From Sulfitobacter marinus (GTDB lineage: Bacteria; Pseudomonadota; Alphaproteobacteria; Rhodobacterales; Rhodobacteraceae), in contig NZ_FPAJ01000007.1 in the NCBI RefSeq assembly GCF_900116285.1, forward strand, positions 62,001 to 126,000: a stretch of DNA of 64,000 nt. Reading direction: 5' to 3'. The position numbers and the translations under genes were made by a program. Within the stretch, counting starts at the first letter, position 1; each line of letters begins with the position of its first letter. Under the pieces are notes generated by a model. It was given only the letters and a program-made list of their open reading frames with translations. It was not told the origin of the DNA and made no database searches. Shown one piece after another: positions 53,382-62,078 of this stretch.

Positions 53382-54106
53382 TGGAGTGGCGCGATCAGGG
53401 TATATTGCTGAGCGCGCGGCGACATGGGGAAACCTCGGCGATTATTGAGGTGTTCACCCCCTCGCAGGGGCGGCATGCTGGCATTGTTCGAGGCGGGACA
53501 AGTCGTAAGATCGCGCCGATCCTGCAGCCCGGTGCGCAGATCGACGTGGCGTGGCGCGCGCGGCTTGAGGATCATATCGGCGCTTTTACGGTCGAGCCGG
53601 TGCGCAGCCGCGCGGTGACGGCGATGCAGGACCGGCTCAGCCTTGCAGGCCTGAACACGGTCACTGCTTTGTTGTCGTTCTCGCTGCCGGAGCGTGAGCC
53701 ACATGCCCCATTGTATCACCGCACACAAACATTGTTGGATTTGCTGGATCAGGGTGATCTATGGCCGCTCGCGTATCTGCAATGGGAGCTTAGCCTCCTG
53801 GAAGAGCTTGGCTATGGTTTGGATTTAAGCGCCTGCGCCGTGACGGGCGCATCCGAGGGGCTGGTGTTCGTGTCACCCAAGTCTGGCCGGGCCGTGACCC
53901 GTGAGGGCGCTGGCGAGTGGGCTGACAAAATGTTGCCTTTGCCGCCGGTATTGCGGGGGGAAGGTGATGCGGCGAATGACGAGATCGCTGCAGGCCTTAA
54001 AACGACGGGCTATTTTCTGGAGCACCGTCTGGCCCGCGATCTAGGAGGGAAGCCGCTTCCAGAGGCACGCGCACGTTTTATCGACGCGTTCAGTCGACAG
54101 CGTTGA
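53381..54106 (+). CDS. recO: DNA repair protein RecO
   Basis: A 241-residue RecFOR-pathway mediator that anneals strands and loads RecA. The N-terminal OB domain contains [20 protein letters not shown] and IVRGGTSRK. The helical C-terminal half has [20 protein letters not shown] followed by TG, but the usual zinc-finger cysteines are not all present. It ends with a 17-bp overlap with the convergent lipoprotein gene. Confidence 0.95.
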   Translation: MEWRDQGILLSARRHGETSAIIEVFTPSQGRHAGIVRGGTSRKIAPILQPGAQIDVAWRARLEDHIGAFTVEPVRSRAVTAMQDRLSLAGLNTVTALLSFSLPEREPHAPLYHRTQTLLDLLDQGDLWPLAYLQWELSLLEELGYGLDLSACAVTGASEGLVFVSPKSGRAVTREGAGEWADKMLPLPPVLRGEGDAANDEIAAGLKTTGYFLEHRLARDLGGKPLPEARARFIDAFSRQR

Positions 54107-54485
54107 AGACCATCATTAGCCCGTCGGTATTGGACACGATCATCGTGTCGCCGAGGACTTCGGATATCGACGCGGTAGACAGTGCATCAAAGAACGCCAT
54201 CTCTTGGGCCAAGGCCGGGCAGGCCATTTTGGTTGAAACGACTTGCGTCACGTTGAACCAAGGATAAGGGACATCCAAGGTCGCAGAGAAGCGGTTGCAG
54301 GGGCTGTTACCTGCGAGTTTGTGCTTTGCCGGGAAGGTGAGGGTCGCCGTGTTTGCGAACGCCGCGCCGTTCAATTCGACCAACTGCCATGTCTTGTCGG
54401 CCCCGCCATAGCTGCGCAGGGTTTCGTCGGCATCGCACCCCGCAAGAAGGGCGAGGGGCAGCGCGAGCGCGGCGGGGTGAAGCAT
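54090..54485 (-). CDS. META-domain (HslJ-like) lipoprotein
   Basis: A 131-residue lipoprotein: signal [17 protein letters not shown] with lipobox LAGC, then a META domain with [20 protein letters not shown] and the [12 protein letters not shown] motif. The start is ATG 54485; the frame extends to 54557 but the signal peptide fixes this start. HslJ-like proteins are linked to stress and drug tolerance in other bacteria. No partner genes. Confidence 0.85.
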   Translation of the reverse strand: MLHPAALALPLALLAGCDADETLRSYGGADKTWQLVELNGAAFANTATLTFPAKHKLAGNSPCNRFSATLDVPYPWFNVTQVVSTKMACPALAQEMAFFDALSTASISEVLGDTMIVSNTDGLMMVFNAVD

Positions 54486-54549
54486 GTTTAGCCCTCGTTT
54501 GGGTATCTGCCCGACATGGTTTGTGCCGGATAGATGATAATCGTGTGGA

Positions 54550-56235
54550 TTAACCAAGCAAGCGGCGCGCGATCACCTGAGCCTGAATTTCTGCCGCACC
54601 TTCAAAGATGTTCAGGATGCGAGCATCGCACAACACGCGGCTGATCTTGTACTCGAGCGCAAAGCCGTTGCCGCCATGGATTTGCAGGCCATTGTCGGCC
54701 GCGGCCCAAGCGACGCGAGCCCCCAACAGTTTGGCCATGCCAGCCTCGACATCGCAGCGGCGCCCCTCGTCTTTCTCGAACGCCGAGAAATAGGTCAGCT
54801 GGCGGGCAATCATGATTTCCACGGCCATCATCGCCAGCTTTGACGAAACGCGGGGGAAGTTAATCAGGGATTTGCCAAATTGCTTGCGGTCGATCGCATA
54901 TTGCATGGCGATATCCAGCGCCGATTGCGCGACGCCGATTGCACGTGCGGCTGTTTGGATGCGCGCGGATTCAAAGGTTTCCATCAACTGTTTAAAGCCT
55001 TTGCCTTCTTCGCCGCCCAGCAGGTTCTCACCTTTGACCTGAAATCCGTCGAAGGCCAGTTCGTATTCTTTCATACCACGATAGCCGAGCACTTCGATTT
55101 CGCCGCCGGTCATGCCATCGGTTGGAAAGGGGTTCGCATCATCGCCGGGTGTCTTTTCGGCCAAGAACATCGAAAGACCTTTGTAGTCTGTCGTGTTGGG
55201 GTTGGTGCGGGCCAGCAATGTCATGACATGGGTCCGTGCGGCGTGGGTGATCCAGGTCTTGTTGCCCGTAACACTGTAGTTTTCGCCATCCTTCACGGCG
55301 CGGGTCCGCAGAGATCCAAGATCAGACCCTGTATTCGGTTCGGTGAATACCGCAGTTGGCAGGGTTTCCGCGCTAGAGATACGCGGCAGCCATTTGGCTT
55401 TTTGTTCGTCTGTCCCGCCTGCGAGGATCAGTTCCGCCGCGATTTCAGACCGGGTCGCGAGGGAGCCCACACCGATGTAGCCGCGCGAGAGTTCTTCGGA
55501 CACGACACACATGGACGCCTTGGACAGACCAAAACCGCCGAATTCTTCTGGGATGGTCAGGCCAAAGACACCCATTTCAGCCAGCTCGTTGATGACTTCG
55601 AGCGGGATCAGTTCATCCTTGAGGTGCCATTCATGGGCAAAAGGTTCGACCTTTTCCACGGCATAGCGGCGGAATTGCTCGCGAATCATTTCCAGTTCTT
55701 CGTCGAGGCCGGATTGCCCGACCATGACGTTGGCGGCCTGTTCCTGCATCAGTTCGACCAGACGAGTGCGGGCGGCTTGGGTATTGCCGTGCTGGGTAAG
55801 CGTCTGGATGGCAGGGTTCATGAGGCCGCGTTGCGCGTCTTGGCCCAAGCCCATATCCTGAAGGCGCAGGATTTCACCCTGGTTCATCTGGATGCCGCCG
55901 TAGATCTGCCAAAGGTATTCGCCGAAAGCGATTTGATGAATAAGCGCCTCGGTTTCACCGAACTTGCCGTCAGTGCTTAGCTTTTTGGCCCAAAGCTGCA
56001 TCTGGTTCAAAGATTGCGCATATGTCGCTAGCCACGCTAGGCCATGTGCGGCAGTCTGGTTCGCTTCGACCAAACCGTTTGAGACGCGCCCATCAACTGA
56101 CACCATGTCGCGCACAGATGCTTTGGCTTTGTCCAAAATCTCGTCGACGGGGGCCAATGCCTGCCCGGTCAATTCAAGAAGATCACCAAGTATGACTTGC
56201 GCGCCGCCGGTCAAGCCGTGTCCATCATGTGCCAT
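54550..56235 (-). CDS. mcd: (2S)-methylsuccinyl-CoA dehydrogenase
   Basis: A 561-residue acyl-CoA dehydrogenase with about 165 extra N-terminal residues ahead of the normal domain, the hallmark of Mcd from the ethylmalonyl-CoA pathway. The catalytic core shows FTEPNTGSDLGSLRTRAVKD, ESARIQTAARAIGVAQSAL and the catalytic Glu in LNIFEGAAEIQAQVIARRLL. It oxidises methylsuccinyl-CoA to mesaconyl-CoA during acetate/acetyl-CoA assimilation without the glyoxylate bypass. Partner genes (ccr, ecm, mch) are not in this window. Confidence 0.92.
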   Translation of the reverse strand: MAHDGHGLTGGAQVILGDLLELTGQALAPVDEILDKAKASVRDMVSVDGRVSNGLVEANQTAAHGLAWLATYAQSLNQMQLWAKKLSTDGKFGETEALIHQIAFGEYLWQIYGGIQMNQGEILRLQDMGLGQDAQRGLMNPAIQTLTQHGNTQAARTRLVELMQEQAANVMVGQSGLDEELEMIREQFRRYAVEKVEPFAHEWHLKDELIPLEVINELAEMGVFGLTIPEEFGGFGLSKASMCVVSEELSRGYIGVGSLATRSEIAAELILAGGTDEQKAKWLPRISSAETLPTAVFTEPNTGSDLGSLRTRAVKDGENYSVTGNKTWITHAARTHVMTLLARTNPNTTDYKGLSMFLAEKTPGDDANPFPTDGMTGGEIEVLGYRGMKEYELAFDGFQVKGENLLGGEEGKGFKQLMETFESARIQTAARAIGVAQSALDIAMQYAIDRKQFGKSLINFPRVSSKLAMMAVEIMIARQLTYFSAFEKDEGRRCDVEAGMAKLLGARVAWAAADNGLQIHGGNGFALEYKISRVLCDARILNIFEGAAEIQAQVIARRLLG

Positions 56236-56380
56236 TTCATCAGTCCTTTTCTAGCTTATGAGGGGGATACCCCTTTCGCAGGTGCAGCACAATAAAGATA
56301 CGTTTTCATGCGTCAGTTTGGATGAAAATTACGCGGCGGAATTCCCGTGCACTCCTCACTTCACCTGATATGACGGCGTC

Positions 56381-57148
56381 ATGGATATACTTTTTGCATT
56401 TTTGACGCTGCAGCAATTGGTCTTTGCCTTTGGTATCGCCCTGGTGGCGGGGTTCATCAAAGGGGTCGTGGGATTCGCGATGCCTTTGGTGTTGATTTCC
56501 GGGCTGACCTTTTTTCTGCCGCCTGAAATTGCATTAGCGGGTCTGATATTTCCCACTGTGGCGACGAACCTGTTTCAGGCGTTGCGTCAAGGATTGCACG
56601 CGGCGTGGGCGTCAACGCGGATGTTTAAGGTGTTTCTGATATCTGGGTGCATCATGCTGGTTCTATCCGCACAGATGGTACGTTTTTTATCACCGCAGGC
56701 AATGGCGCTGGTGATCGGTGTGCCGATTACGCTGTTTGCGCTGTGGCAGCTTGCCGGGCAGCGCTTTAGCCTTGCGCAGAGATCTACCAAGGTTGAGCTG
56801 CTGGTGGGCGGCTTTGCGGGGGCAGTGGGCGGCGTCTCAGGTGTTTGGGGGCCGCCAACGGTTGCGTATTTGACGGCGCTTGGCACGCCCAAGAAGGACC
56901 AGATGCGCGTACAAGGCGTGATTTACGGCCTCGGCGCTGTTGCGCTGCTTTTTGCGCATTTCGGGTCTGGGGTGCTGCGGGCCGAGACTGTCCCGTTTTC
57001 AATTGCCATGATTATGCCTGCCCTTATCGGTATGTGGTTGGGCAGCCAGATCATGGATCGGATTGATCAGGCGTCGTTTCGAAAAGCGACGCTTGTCATT
57101 CTTTTAATTGCAGGCGCTAACCTCGTGCGCCGCGGGCTGATGGGCTAA
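56381..57148 (+). CDS. TauE/SafE-family permease
   Basis: A 255-residue inner-membrane protein with about eight helices and the duplicated family motif: GFIKGVVGFAMPLVLISGLT in the first half and GGFAGAVGGVSGVWGPPTVA in the second. The family exports sulfite or sulfoacetate-type anions. There is no sulfur gene nearby, so the substrate is open. Its stop is 4 bp from that of the convergent XRE regulator. Confidence 0.88.
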   Translation: MDILFAFLTLQQLVFAFGIALVAGFIKGVVGFAMPLVLISGLTFFLPPEIALAGLIFPTVATNLFQALRQGLHAAWASTRMFKVFLISGCIMLVLSAQMVRFLSPQAMALVIGVPITLFALWQLAGQRFSLAQRSTKVELLVGGFAGAVGGVSGVWGPPTVAYLTALGTPKKDQMRVQGVIYGLGAVALLFAHFGSGVLRAETVPFSIAMIMPALIGMWLGSQIMDRIDQASFRKATLVILLIAGANLVRRGLMG

Positions 57149-57152
57149 CGCC

Positions 57153-57512
57153 TCAGCCTTGGCGCGCAACAGTGACGCCGGAGACATCTTCGATGAATGT
57201 CACAATACGCGACTTAACCCCGTCGTCACGGATCGATGCCAGCGCGCTAACGATTTCGACGCTAGGATCGCTTTTGGGCGCATCGTTGGTGTTGTCGTGC
57301 AACCCTTCGAAGAAATACGACGGTGCGACGTTCAGGATCTGAGACAGTTCAAACAGACGGCTGGCGGCGACGCGGTTCGATCCGATTTCGTATTTCTGAA
57401 TTTGCTGGAAGGACAGGTTGAGTTGCTTGGCAACATCGGTTTGGGACAGACGACGTAGGGTGCGAATTTGCTTCAGCTTTTTACCTACATGAACATCTAC
57501 GGGATGGGACAT
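57153..57512 (-). CDS. XRE-family regulator, PraR/PhrR-like
   Basis: A 119-residue protein with an HTH_3 domain: VGKKLKQIRTLRRLSQTDVA and NLSFQQIQKYEIGSNRVAAS closely follow the rhizobial PraR/PhrR pattern. In rhizobia PraR regulates quorum-sensing and biofilm genes; conservation of that role here is not known. ATG 57512 (MSHPVDVHVG) is preferred over the longer frame at 57590. It is divergent from the LysR-like gene across 153 bp of AT-rich DNA. Confidence 0.85.
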   Translation of the reverse strand: MSHPVDVHVGKKLKQIRTLRRLSQTDVAKQLNLSFQQIQKYEIGSNRVAASRLFELSQILNVAPSYFFEGLHDNTNDAPKSDPSVEIVSALASIRDDGVKSRIVTFIEDVSGVTVARQG

Positions 57513-57665
57513 AATCACTAATACCTCTGGTTGTTGTCCCATAGTCATCGCCAGAACTCGTATTCCGATCAATTGGGTAGTTATTTTCAATTTGTGGTTA
57601 TCAATGCACCCTAGACGTGTTACAAATGTGGTATTAAGGTATTATAAATTTACCATCGGATAGTT

Positions 57666-58562
57666 ATGACTAAAGAAATGAAAATTGAAGCTATGGAAAA
57701 AGTGGGCCAGAAAGCGCCGGCTTTGCTGTATGAAATGATACGTTCTTTCGTGGTGCTTGCGGATACGTTGAACCTGAGCCACGCCGTTACAAAGCTGGAC
57801 AGTACGCGCCAAACCGTTAGGCGACACATTGCCAATCTTGAAGAAAGAATGGGCCATACTTTGTTTGTGGTCGATAATCGTCGATATCAGCTGACCGACG
57901 TTGGCCGTGAAGTATTGCCAGAGGCGATCGAGCTACTTGGGCGCGGGGATATTTGGTCTACAGGTAAGATTCGGAACATCGATGGGCTACTTCAACTGTC
58001 GCATGAGCAGCCAAACGGTTGGACATTTTACCAACAGCAGCAGCCTTTGACCCAAATCTGGCAGGGCGAATCATCCATGCTTCGCGAATCTTTCAAGGGT
58101 TGGGTTCAAAGCAACGGCGAGTTAGACAATCCGAATTTTGAAGAACACCGTCCCTATATTCTGGTTTATCGCGATTCACCCAATGGGTGGCTATGCGTCG
58201 AAGTAGGGGAGGAATCGTTCTATACTAAATGGTGGGGCTGGAAAAACGCGCGCAGCAGTATCGGACGCCCGTTGGGGCAGTTCCCGGGCGGCCCGGAATT
58301 CGAGGCGATGCTTGATGTCCCGTTTCGCGAGGTGCAGGCCAACGGTGGGGTTCGGCTGGACGAAGTCGTGACCCAAATTCCGCGCGAAGAAGGCGGTGGC
58401 CCTATCCCGTTGGCATACAAAAGGCTTTTGATGGCCAGCCGGTTCCCCGACGGAAGCTTTGCCTTGATTGCTGTCATTGACAGATCGCGGTCTATTACGA
58501 TTTCGGGGCTTGATCAGTCGACGCTTAAGGTGATGCCATCAGATGCGATTGTCTCATTCTGA
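57666..58562 (+). CDS. LysR-type DNA-binding protein with atypical C-terminal domain
   Basis: A 298-residue protein. Residues about 20-90 are a LysR-like winged HTH (FVVLADTLNLSHAVTKLDST followed by RQTVRRHIANLEERMG). From about 100 the sequence does not look like a LysR effector domain: it is tryptophan-rich (GWTFYQQQQPLTQIWQGES, FYTKWWGWKNA) and ends with a PAS- or Cache-like strand pattern. The start is uncertain (ATG 57666, 57681 or 57693; no good Shine-Dalgarno, very AT-rich). The downstream unknown gene at 58643 is on the same strand. Domain identity of the C-terminus is not recognised. Confidence 0.8.
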   Translation: MTKEMKIEAMEKVGQKAPALLYEMIRSFVVLADTLNLSHAVTKLDSTRQTVRRHIANLEERMGHTLFVVDNRRYQLTDVGREVLPEAIELLGRGDIWSTGKIRNIDGLLQLSHEQPNGWTFYQQQQPLTQIWQGESSMLRESFKGWVQSNGELDNPNFEEHRPYILVYRDSPNGWLCVEVGEESFYTKWWGWKNARSSIGRPLGQFPGGPEFEAMLDVPFREVQANGGVRLDEVVTQIPREEGGGPIPLAYKRLLMASRFPDGSFALIAVIDRSRSITISGLDQSTLKVMPSDAIVSF

Positions 58563-58608
58563 CCCGAATTTAAAAAAAACGAGCGCATTATCCCCATTTG
58601 AGTTAACC

Positions 58609-58629
58609 TTAATCCTGTAAATGGATTAA
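58609..58629. promoter_or_regulatory. Inverted repeat TTAATCC-N7-GGATTAA before the 58643 gene
   Basis: TTAATCC (58609-58615) and GGATTAA (58623-58629) flank a 7-bp AT-rich centre, and the right arm runs straight into AAGGAG, the ribosome-binding site. It could be an operator or a hairpin that controls access to the site. Confidence 0.4.
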
Positions 58630-58642
58630 AGGAGAATTTCAG

Positions 58643-59359
58643 ATGACGCTGCACCGCTTTCAAGAAGGGGACCGATTCATAGCGAATGGTATGGCTCTTT
58701 TGAGCCAAGCAGGGATCAGCCTGACGGTTGGGTACGATTTTAACGAGTATACAGAAATCCTGAAAGAAGCACGTCCCGGGCACCTGTTGGGGATGCCCTT
58801 CGACCCTAAACTGCATGAAATGAACGAGGATAACGCGTTCTGGATCGTTGGCCGAAACGCCAAAGGCGACGTCATGCATACTCAGGCAATGCGTTTGCTT
58901 GATCTCGGTGGGACGAGCCTTGCAGAATATTTGCGACGTTCGTTTACAGAGTTTCCACCGCCCGGTGTGGATATCGACCTGCAGCGATCAAGGTATCGCG
59001 CGGGGCCGGGCGCACAGCGGATCGCCGGTACGGTGGCCTATCACGGAGAGTTCTGGGTCGGTACGACGCCACGTGAGTTCCGCAATGCTGGCCTGTCCTC
59101 GATCTTGGGACGGTACGCTTTCTGGCAGTCAATTCAGCACTGGAACCCCGATCACATCATCGCCTTCATGCAAAATTCAGTAGTTCTCAAAGGGTTTCCC
59201 GCCCGACATGGCTATATGCATACGGAACCTGGCACGCTTCGTTGGTTCCTGACCGGTCAGGATACACCGATCGAAGGGTTCATGGCGTATATGTCAAACG
59301 AGGATCTGCGGTTTATCCTTGAGATGCCCATGTCTGACATGGCTGCACAGGCTGCCTAA
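58643..59359 (+). CDS. Uncharacterised protein, possible GNAT-like fold
   Basis: A 238-residue soluble protein with a strong ribosome-binding site (AAAGGAG). It contains FWIVGRNAKGDVMHTQAMRL and, near residues 150-190, GLSSILGRYAFWQSIQHWNP with FMQNSVVLKGFPARHGY. The layout of strand, AcCoA-loop-like segment and C-terminal strand loosely recalls the GNAT acyltransferase or autoinducer-synthase fold. This is a weak impression and no catalytic motif is certain. It follows the LysR-like gene by 80 bp on the same strand. Confidence 0.65.
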   Translation: MTLHRFQEGDRFIANGMALLSQAGISLTVGYDFNEYTEILKEARPGHLLGMPFDPKLHEMNEDNAFWIVGRNAKGDVMHTQAMRLLDLGGTSLAEYLRRSFTEFPPPGVDIDLQRSRYRAGPGAQRIAGTVAYHGEFWVGTTPREFRNAGLSSILGRYAFWQSIQHWNPDHIIAFMQNSVVLKGFPARHGYMHTEPGTLRWFLTGQDTPIEGFMAYMSNEDLRFILEMPMSDMAAQAA

Positions 59360-59361
59360 AC

Positions 59362-59393
59362 AAAAAGAGCCGCGGATTGCCGCGGCTCTTTTT
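59362..59393. terminator. Perfect bidirectional terminator
   Basis: AAAAAGAGCCGCGG (59362-59375) and CCGCGGCTCTTTTT (59380-59393) form a 14-bp perfect stem with a 4-nt ATTG loop, between the convergent uncharacterised gene and pckA. Confidence 0.95.
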
Positions 59394-59411
59394 CAGTCTT
59401 TGATCTGGGGC

Positions 59412-61010
59412 CTAGCCGATTGCGGCGGCTTTCACGTCTTCGTCGATATAGGGCATGTATTGCTCAAAATTCTCCGAGAACATGTTGACCAGTTTCGCGG
59501 CTTGGCGGTCATAGGATTCAGGGTTGTCCCACGTGCGGCGCGGATCCAGCAGAATATCCGCAACCCCATTGACCGATACAGGGACCTGGAAGCCAAAATT
59601 CGGGTCTTTGCGGTACTCAACGTCCGCCATCGATCCCTCAAGGGCTGCTGTCAAAAGAGCCCGTGTTGCCTTGATCGGCATGCGGCTGCCGGTGCCATAC
59701 GCGCCGCCGGTCCAACCGGTGTTCACCAGCCAGCAGGTTGCGCCGTGGGTTGCGATCTTTTCGCGCAAAAGGTTGCCGTATACTTCGGGTCGGCGGGGCA
59801 TGAACGGTGCACCAAAGCATGTCGAAAACGTGGGCTCAGGTTCGGTCACGCCGCGCTCGGTGCCAGCAACTTTAGAGGTGAAGCCAGATAGGAAGTGGTA
59901 CATGGCCTGCGCCGGCGTCAGGCGTGCGATGGGAGGCAAGACGCCGAATGCATCGCAGGTCAGCATGATGATGTTCTTGGGGTGACCACCCGTCGCCTTG
60001 GCCGATGCATTAGAGATATAGTGCAGCGGATAGGCGCAGCGCATATTCGCAGTCAGGGAGTCATCATCAAAGTCGAGGTCTTTGGTTTCTTCGTCAAAGA
60101 CCATGTTTTCGATGACAGTGCCGAATTTCTCGGTCGTCGCATAGATCTCAGGTTCGGCTTCGCGGCTTAGGTTGATGGTCTTGGCATAGCATCCCCCCTC
60201 GAAGTTGAAGGTGCCATTGTCGGACCAGCCGTGTTCATCGTCACCGATCAAGGTGCGGCCCGGATCGGCGGAAAGCGTGGTTTTACCGGTGCCAGACAGG
60301 CCAAAGAACACCGCTGTGTCCACCGGGTTTCCGGTTGCATGGTTGGCCGAGCAGTGCATCGGCATGATGCCTTTTTCAGGCAACAGATAGTTCAGCAGGG
60401 TAAAGACAGACTTCTTGTTCTCGCCTGCGTATTCCGTGCCGCCAATCAGGATGATCTTTTTGTCAAAGTTCATCGCAATCACTGTTTCCGAGCGGCAATC
60501 ATGTTTTGCTGGATCAGCTGAAAAGCTGGGGCAGTTGATCACCGTGAAGTCCGCGATGAAATCATCCAGCGCGTCGCGCTCGGGGCGGCGCAGCATGTGG
60601 CGGATGAAAAGCCCGTGCCAGGCCAGCTCCGTTACCATGCGAACGTTGATCGCGTGTTTGGGGTCGGCACCGCCAACAAGGTCCTGCACGAAATAGTCGC
60701 GGCCCTGCATATGTGCCAGCATGTCTTGATAAAGCGCGTCGAAGCCTTCAGGCGACATTTCAGCATTGTTTTCCCACCAGATCGTATCGGCAACGCTGTC
60801 GGTTTTGACGACATGTTTATCTTTGGGAGAGCGGCCAGTGAATTTTCCAGTGGTGACCAGAAAGGCACCGCCTTTGCCTAATGTGCCTTCTTCTCGCTTT
60901 AGCGCGGCTTCCACCAACGCAGGTTCAATCAAGTTGTAATAGACATTACCTAGCCCGCTCATGCCTTGGTCTTCGAGGCGGAATTGCGGATTTACGCGGC
61001 CTAATGTCAT
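59412..61010 (-). CDS. pckA: Phosphoenolpyruvate carboxykinase (ATP)
   Basis: Makes PEP from oxaloacetate with ATP, the gluconeogenic entry point. The 532-residue protein has the P-loop [16 protein letters not shown], the substrate loop [16 protein letters not shown] and [23 protein letters not shown] 61010 with AGGAG seven bases upstream is chosen over the longer frame. It is divergent from chvI; in rhizobia ChvI affects pckA expression, so local control is plausible. Confidence 0.97.
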   Translation of the reverse strand: MTLGRVNPQFRLEDQGMSGLGNVYYNLIEPALVEAALKREEGTLGKGGAFLVTTGKFTGRSPKDKHVVKTDSVADTIWWENNAEMSPEGFDALYQDMLAHMQGRDYFVQDLVGGADPKHAINVRMVTELAWHGLFIRHMLRRPERDALDDFIADFTVINCPSFSADPAKHDCRSETVIAMNFDKKIILIGGTEYAGENKKSVFTLLNYLLPEKGIMPMHCSANHATGNPVDTAVFFGLSGTGKTTLSADPGRTLIGDDEHGWSDNGTFNFEGGCYAKTINLSREAEPEIYATTEKFGTVIENMVFDEETKDLDFDDDSLTANMRCAYPLHYISNASAKATGGHPKNIIMLTCDAFGVLPPIARLTPAQAMYHFLSGFTSKVAGTERGVTEPEPTFSTCFGAPFMPRRPEVYGNLLREKIATHGATCWLVNTGWTGGAYGTGSRMPIKATRALLTAALEGSMADVEYRKDPNFGFQVPVSVNGVADILLDPRRTWDNPESYDRQAAKLVNMFSENFEQYMPYIDEDVKAAAIG

Positions 61011-61368
61011 GTGATGTCTCCTGTAGGTGCGCCGGGGCGTGACGCCAGTTAGTGCATAAAATGCTTGGTCTGCATGACCATAAGGGCGTCTTAGCACGGC
61101 GTTTTATCGGATGAACAGGCAGCTTTGACGCAGTTAGCGCCATCATTTTGTTCTTTGTTGGCTGGCACCCCAAACGAGCGGTTTTCAGCGAAGGTCAGTT
61201 TTGCAATTATGACACAGTGAGTGCGGCAATTTAGTCATTCCTAACTAAATTGTGGGGGAAATAAGGCCATAAGCTCGAGTGATTCGCACTTTAGCATTGA
61301 TTCGCCAGCGAAAATTGACGATCAGTGAAAGAAAAAAGTGATAATTGAGCATTATAAGGAAACGGGCG
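61011..61368. promoter_or_regulatory. pckA-chvI divergent control region with 8-bp inverted repeat
   Basis: The 358-bp region holds no gene. It contains a perfect inverted repeat CAATTTAG (61227-61234) / CTAAATTG (61245-61252) around 10 bp, and TTGCAATTAT at 61201. The stretch from about 61200 to 61350 is AT-rich and likely carries both promoters. A site for ChvI or another regulator is plausible. Confidence 0.45.
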
Positions 61369-62070
61369 ATGTCAAAAATTGCATTGGTAGATGACGACAG
61401 GAACATCCTGACGTCGGTTTCGATGACTCTCGAAGCAGAAGGTTTTGAGGTCGAAACGTATAATGACGGCCAGGCAGCGCTAGACGCTTTCAATAAAAAA
61501 TTACCTGACATGGCGGTGCTTGATATTAAGATGCCCCGCATGGACGGGATGGACCTGCTGCAGCGTCTGCGCCAGAAAACCGCGATGCCGGTTATTTTCC
61601 TGACATCCAAAGATGACGAGATCGACGAGGTGCTTGGCCTGCGCATGGGGGCCGACGATTATGTCAAAAAGCCCTTTAGCCAACGGCTGTTGGTTGAACG
61701 TATTCGCGCGCTATTGCGCCGCCAAGAAGCTGTTGAAACCAATGAGGTCGGCGACACCGAAGAAACCAAGGTTATCGACCGCGGCGATTTGCGTATGGAC
61801 CCCTTGCGTCACGCAGTCAGCTGGAAGGGCAACGACGTTTCCTTAACCGTCACTGAGTTTTTGCTTTTGCAGGCATTGGCGCAGCGCCCTGGTTTTGTGA
61901 AGTCGCGCGACCAGTTGATGGACGTTGCATATGATGATCAGGTCTATGTGGACGACCGTACCATCGACAGTCACATCAAACGTCTTCGCAAAAAGATGCG
62001 CTCGGCGGATGACACGTTCTCGGCGATTGAGACACTTTACGGTATCGGCTACAGATATAACGAGGAATGA
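61369..62070 (+). CDS. chvI: Response regulator ChvI
   Basis: A 233-residue OmpR-type response regulator. The receiver has the acidic pair at residues 8-10, phosphoacceptor Asp52 (VLDIKMP) and Lys in [11 protein letters not shown]. The C-terminal winged helix has [20 protein letters not shown] and [19 protein letters not shown] 61369 with AAGGA upstream is preferred over 61345. It controls envelope stress, acid response and central metabolism in alphaproteobacteria. Eight bases separate it from chvG. Confidence 0.96.
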   Translation: MSKIALVDDDRNILTSVSMTLEAEGFEVETYNDGQAALDAFNKKLPDMAVLDIKMPRMDGMDLLQRLRQKTAMPVIFLTSKDDEIDEVLGLRMGADDYVKKPFSQRLLVERIRALLRRQEAVETNEVGDTEETKVIDRGDLRMDPLRHAVSWKGNDVSLTVTEFLLLQALAQRPGFVKSRDQLMDVAYDDQVYVDDRTIDSHIKRLRKKMRSADDTFSAIETLYGIGYRYNEE

Positions 62071-62078
62071 TCTGAGGG

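Noticed and set aside
54880-55980. 366-codon plus-strand frame over mcd
   Set aside because: Shadow of the acyl-CoA dehydrogenase; it has no ribosome-binding site and no recognisable domain.
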